Shown here in pieces: positions 6,745 to 8,304 of a stretch of 8,304 nt of DNA (position 1 is the stretch's first letter; each line of letters begins with the position of its first letter). The notes under the pieces are model-generated. The model searched no databases. It saw only the letters and a program-made list of their open reading frames with translations, and was not told the DNA's origin. A program made the translations under genes and the position numbers. Source of the stretch: Flavobacteriales bacterium (lineage in GTDB: Bacteria; Bacteroidota; Bacteroidia; Flavobacteriales_D; Sanyastnellaceae); NCBI GenBank assembly GCA_947464885.1, contig CANHYZ010000072.1, positions 1 to 8,304 on the forward strand. Reading direction: 5' to 3'.

Positions 6745-7428
6745 TCACCGCAACATCTGCGCATCAACCGCGAGTAATCCGGATCCGGCTCCTTCGGAAA
6801 CTACCGACCATCCCGGTTTTGTCACTAGCTCATGCGCCTGCGGATCCACGATGAACTTCTGTTGAGCACGCAACGCATGATGAATTAAACCCGCTGCAGG
6901 ATAGACTTGCAGTGAAGTGCCCACGACGATAAAGATGTCAGCCTCTTCCACGATATCAGCGGCTACACCAAGCATAGGAACATCCTCTCCAAACCACACA
7001 ATGTGCGGGCGCAACTGCGAACCGTGCTCGCAAGTGTCACCGCGCAACAAGCGCCAATTGTCGAGTGGATAAACCAAATGCGGATGCGACGTACTGCGCG
7101 CTTTCCAAATTTCTCCATGGAGATGAACGACATGCTTGCTGCCGGCGCGCTCATGCAAGTCATCGATGTTTTGGGTAATGACTGTTACGTCGAATTCATC
7201 CTGCCAGCGTGCGATTTGTTTATGCCCTGCATTTGGTTTTGCTTCCAGTATTCCTTTGCGGCGTTGGTTGTAAAACGTGAGTACCAAATCGGGATCGCGT
7301 TCCCATGCCTCTGGAGTGGCAACATCCTCAATGCGGTGATTTTCCCACAAGCCATCGCCGCCGCGAAACGTCGGGATGCCACTCTCAGCGCTGATTCCCG
7401 CGCCGGTAAATACGATGAGTCGTTTCAT
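6745..7428 (-). CDS. cobB: SIR2-family NAD-dependent protein deacylase (CobB-like)
   Basis: This sirtuin of 227 residues should remove acetyl or longer acyl groups from protein lysines using NAD+, giving nicotinamide and O-acyl-ADP-ribose. Visible motifs are the NAD-binding GAGISAESGIPTFRG (9-23), TQNIDDLHERAG (85-96), the catalytic His104 in HLHGE, LRPHIVWFGE (139-148) and VVGTSLQVYPA. Tyr53 and Arg56 (FYNQR) match the Tyr-x-x-Arg pair that marks class III desuccinylase/demalonylase sirtuins such as SIRT5 and E. coli CobB, so acidic acyl groups are plausible substrates. The zinc-ribbon cysteines of typical sirtuins are missing: only Cys133 is present. ATG at 7428 begins 12 nt after the mazF stop, with no recognisable Shine-Dalgarno, and cmk follows. 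Deacylation of metabolic enzymes is expected from the family; targets are unknown. Confidence 0.94.
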   Translation of the reverse strand: MKRLIVFTGAGISAESGIPTFRGGDGLWENHRIEDVATPEAWERDPDLVLTFYNQRRKGILEAKPNAGHKQIARWQDEFDVTVITQNIDDLHERAGSKHVVHLHGEIWKARSTSHPHLVYPLDNWRLLRGDTCEHGSQLRPHIVWFGEDVPMLGVAADIVEEADIFIVVGTSLQVYPAAGLIHHALRAQQKFIVDPQAHELVTKPGWSVVSEGAGSGLLAVDAQMLR

Positions 7429-7440
7429 ATACAGTTGTTA

Positions 7441-7767
7441 TTATGCAATCAGCATATCGTAAAGTACGGATTTTATTGCGGTAATTTCAGCGGTGCCGGC
7501 CTTTTTACCCGTTGGGCTCACCCGTTGCCGATCGACTGTCCGCAATTGGTCCAGCACCACGTATCCTTTTTTGCGGTTATATTTCATCTCTACACGACTG
7601 GGATAAGAGCGCTTTACGGTCGTCAAAGGGGCAATGAGAACGGTCTCTAAGTGCCAATTCATTTCGTTTGGTGAAATCACAATACAGGGACGTGTTTTGC
7701 GAATCTCTTTGCCAATTGTCGGATCCAAATTGACAATCACGATGTCGTATTGATTCAATCTTGCCAT
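7441..7767 (-). CDS. mazF: MazF/PemK-family mRNA interferase toxin
   Basis: The protein has 108 residues, typical of this family of ribosome-independent endoribonucleases that cut mRNA at short sequences. It opens with YDIVIVNLDPTIGKEIRKTRPCIVISPNEMN, the standard MazF/PemK pattern in which the conserved Arg of RKTRP lies in the active-site strand. APLTT follows at about residues 46-50, then the YVVLDQLRTVDRQR block containing the second conserved strand. No frameshift or truncation is seen, so it should be functional. The start ATG at 7767 lies inside the last codons of the antitoxin gene with a 13-nt overlap, implying translational coupling. The sirtuin gene begins 12 nt after its stop. Cleavage sequence cannot be predicted. 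Confidence 0.94.
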   Translation of the reverse strand: MARLNQYDIVIVNLDPTIGKEIRKTRPCIVISPNEMNWHLETVLIAPLTTVKRSYPSRVEMKYNRKKGYVVLDQLRTVDRQRVSPTGKKAGTAEITAIKSVLYDMLIA

Positions 7768-7997
7768 GACGCATCGTTTTCATCATTGAAAAAATCAGGC
7801 AGAAGTCGCTCCTGTGCCGAAACTTCCTGTGCAAAGGCTTCTGCCCATCCTGCTCGGGCATTGTTAACCGGCTTCAATAAAAGATGTTCTTTTTCGAGCA
7901 CCAAGGACACCTCATCGGTGATGTTGTACAATTTCAACACCTTATTCGGCAAGCGAATACCTTTCGAATTACCGATAGATATGATTTTGATTTTCAT
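7755..7997 (-). CDS. mazE: MazE-like SpoVT/AbrB-domain antitoxin
   Basis: This 80-residue antitoxin partners the overlapping mazF. Residues 1-45 form a SpoVT/AbrB swapped-hairpin DNA-binding domain, with the hallmark IGNSKGIRLP and then LLLKPV. The acidic tail (about 50-80: GWAEAFAQEVSAQERL, then PDFFNDENDASWQD) is the expected toxin-wrapping region. In known pairs the antitoxin neutralises the toxin directly and represses its own promoter, alone and with the toxin. Order antitoxin-then-toxin is canonical. ATG at 7997 sits immediately after an exact TATATTTG box and a duplicated TAATTACA motif, consistent with autoregulation. It is the first gene of the probable mazE-mazF-cobB-cmk transcript. 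Confidence 0.93.
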   Translation of the reverse strand: MKIKIISIGNSKGIRLPNKVLKLYNITDEVSLVLEKEHLLLKPVNNARAGWAEAFAQEVSAQERLLPDFFNDENDASWQD

Positions 7998-8001
7998 ATC
8001 A

Positions 8002-8009
8002 CAAATATA
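8002..8009 (-). promoter_or_regulatory. Candidate mazEF promoter -7 box
   Basis: The minus strand reads TATATTTG, an exact match to the Bacteroidota TAnnTTTG -7 box, only 4 nt before the mazE ATG. Transcription would then start at or almost at the ATG, giving a leaderless or very short-leader mRNA. A second weaker candidate, TTACTTTG at about 8016-8023, would give a leader of about 15-20 nt. No convincing -33 box is seen. Confidence 0.4.
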
Positions 8010-8026
8010 ATTACAAAGTAATTACA
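8008..8026. repeat. Duplicated TAATTACA motif, candidate MazE operator
   Basis: TAATTACA occurs at 8008-8015 and 8019-8026, 11 bp apart, about one helical turn. The second copy with its flank contains the perfect 8-bp palindrome GTAATTAC (8018-8025). The pair overlaps the candidate mazE promoter, as expected for an autoregulated antitoxin. Confidence 0.55.
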
Positions 8027-8028
8027 TG

Positions 8029-8063
8029 AGGGATGACAGATTACAGATTACAGATGACGGATT
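8029..8063. repeat. Heptanucleotide tandem repeat (consensus ACAGATT, five units)
   Basis: Five consecutive 7-mers: two exact ACAGATT units (8036-8049), then ACAGATG and ACGGATT with one change each, preceded by a diverged AGGGATG. It sits immediately upstream of the mazEF promoter region. No coding potential is apparent. Confidence 0.8.
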
Positions 8064-8162
8064 AATTGAAGGCATGTTTGAAATGGAAATGGAATCCTAT
8101 TTTTAAGCACCTAATGGAACTCAACTAGTCCGATTCCATAATGCTTGATTCAGTTTTACAGT

Positions 8163-8183
8163 CAGCCCCTCCGGGGCTGTTTT
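8163..8183. terminator. GC-rich hairpin followed by T run (possible terminator)
   Basis: Stem CAGCCCC, loop TCC, stem GGGGCTG, followed by TTTT. The form suits a short plus-strand terminator, but no plus-strand gene is seen upstream. It shares the core GCCCCTCCGGGGC with a second hairpin 52 bp on, so it may be a copy of a dispersed intergenic repeat instead. Confidence 0.45.
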
Positions 8184-8215
8184 GTCAGTGTGTTGACCAT
8201 GTGTTACTGAAGGTT

Positions 8216-8230
8216 GGCCCCTCCGGGGCC
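8216..8230. repeat. Second GC-rich hairpin with the same core
   Basis: Stem GGCCCC, loop TCC, stem GGGGCC. The 13-nt core at 8217-8229 is identical to 8165-8177. No T run follows, which argues against a terminator and for a repeat element. Confidence 0.6.
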
Positions 8231-8260
8231 GGGCGGAGGGTGAGAAAATCAAAAGCAACG

Positions 8261-8304
8261 CTGTGTTCTGTGCTTCATTATCCGCGTTTCTGCGGTTAAA
8301 AAAA
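8261..8304. repeat. Degenerate CTGTGTTCTGTGCTT-like repeat with A tail, cut by the edge
   Basis: Two imperfect copies, CTGTGTTCTGTGCTT (8261-8275) and CCGCGTTTCTGCGGTT (8282-8297), are followed by an A run that reaches the window edge. The second copy can also fold as CCGC/GCGG. Similar TGTGGTTAAAAAA strings are, from memory, frequent between genes in Bacteroidota. Confidence 0.4.

Larger units (their letters stand above)
8064..8304. other. Gene-free intergenic stretch at the right edge
   Basis: No supportable gene on either strand. It contains an 8-bp inverted repeat ATGGAATC/GATTCCAT (8089-8096 and 8132-8139), two GC-rich hairpins sharing a 13-nt core, and a degenerate repeat near the end of the window. 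The rest shows nothing recognisable. Confidence 0.7.

Noticed and set aside
7003..7650. 215-codon open frame on the plus strand
   Set aside because: It runs antisense across both the sirtuin and mazF, which have clear motifs on the other strand.
8074..8106. Ten-codon open frame (MFEMEMESYF) after a GAAGG-like sequence
   Set aside because: Too short to support, and Shine-Dalgarno use is weak in this phylum.

Overview
The window looks like a piece of a Bacteroidota genome, possibly from a Flavobacteriales or Chitinophagales-type lineage; the genus cannot be told. The main evidence is a giant surface protein ending in a type IX secretion (T9SS) type A sorting domain, a system confined to this phylum. 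Promoter-like TAnnTTTG motifs, the lack of clear Shine-Dalgarno sequences and an AAA_14/DUF4143 ATPase all fit.

Layout. Positions 2-4165 (+) hold the 3' part of a modular secreted adhesin-like gene that is already open at the left edge. Its domains are LamG, Ig-like, two near-identical LamG domains, Ig-like, an acidic Cys/Asp-rich MopE/thrombospondin-3-like stretch, short repeats, Ig/PKD-like domains and the T9SS C-terminal domain. A strong symmetric hairpin at 4183-4214 separates it from the rest, which is all on the minus strand. Read 5'->3' on that strand, the order is mazE antitoxin (7997-7755), mazF toxin (7767-7441, overlapping mazE by 13 nt), a SIR2-family deacylase (7428-6745), cytidylate kinase (6700-5996) and an AAA_14/DUF4143 ATPase with an added winged-helix tail (5908-4217). 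The last 300 bases (7998-8304) carry no gene. They hold a candidate mazEF promoter/operator, a heptamer tandem repeat, two GC-rich hairpins and a degenerate repeat running off the right edge.

How it fits together. The surface protein is exported by T9SS and probably acts in adhesion or glycan binding. The minus-strand genes mazE-mazF-cobB-cmk are spaced so tightly (-13, 12 and 44 nt) that one transcript is likely. That would place a toxin-antitoxin pair at the head of a unit containing the normally housekeeping cmk gene. The ATPase is separated by 87 nt holding two identical 19-nt repeats 33 bp apart, so it probably has its own regulated promoter. No CRISPR array, tRNA, rRNA or transposase was seen. 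The most unusual signals are the internally duplicated LamG pair, the ATPase with its repeat pair, and the toxin-antitoxin/sirtuin/cmk gene order; none can be called a new system from sequence alone.
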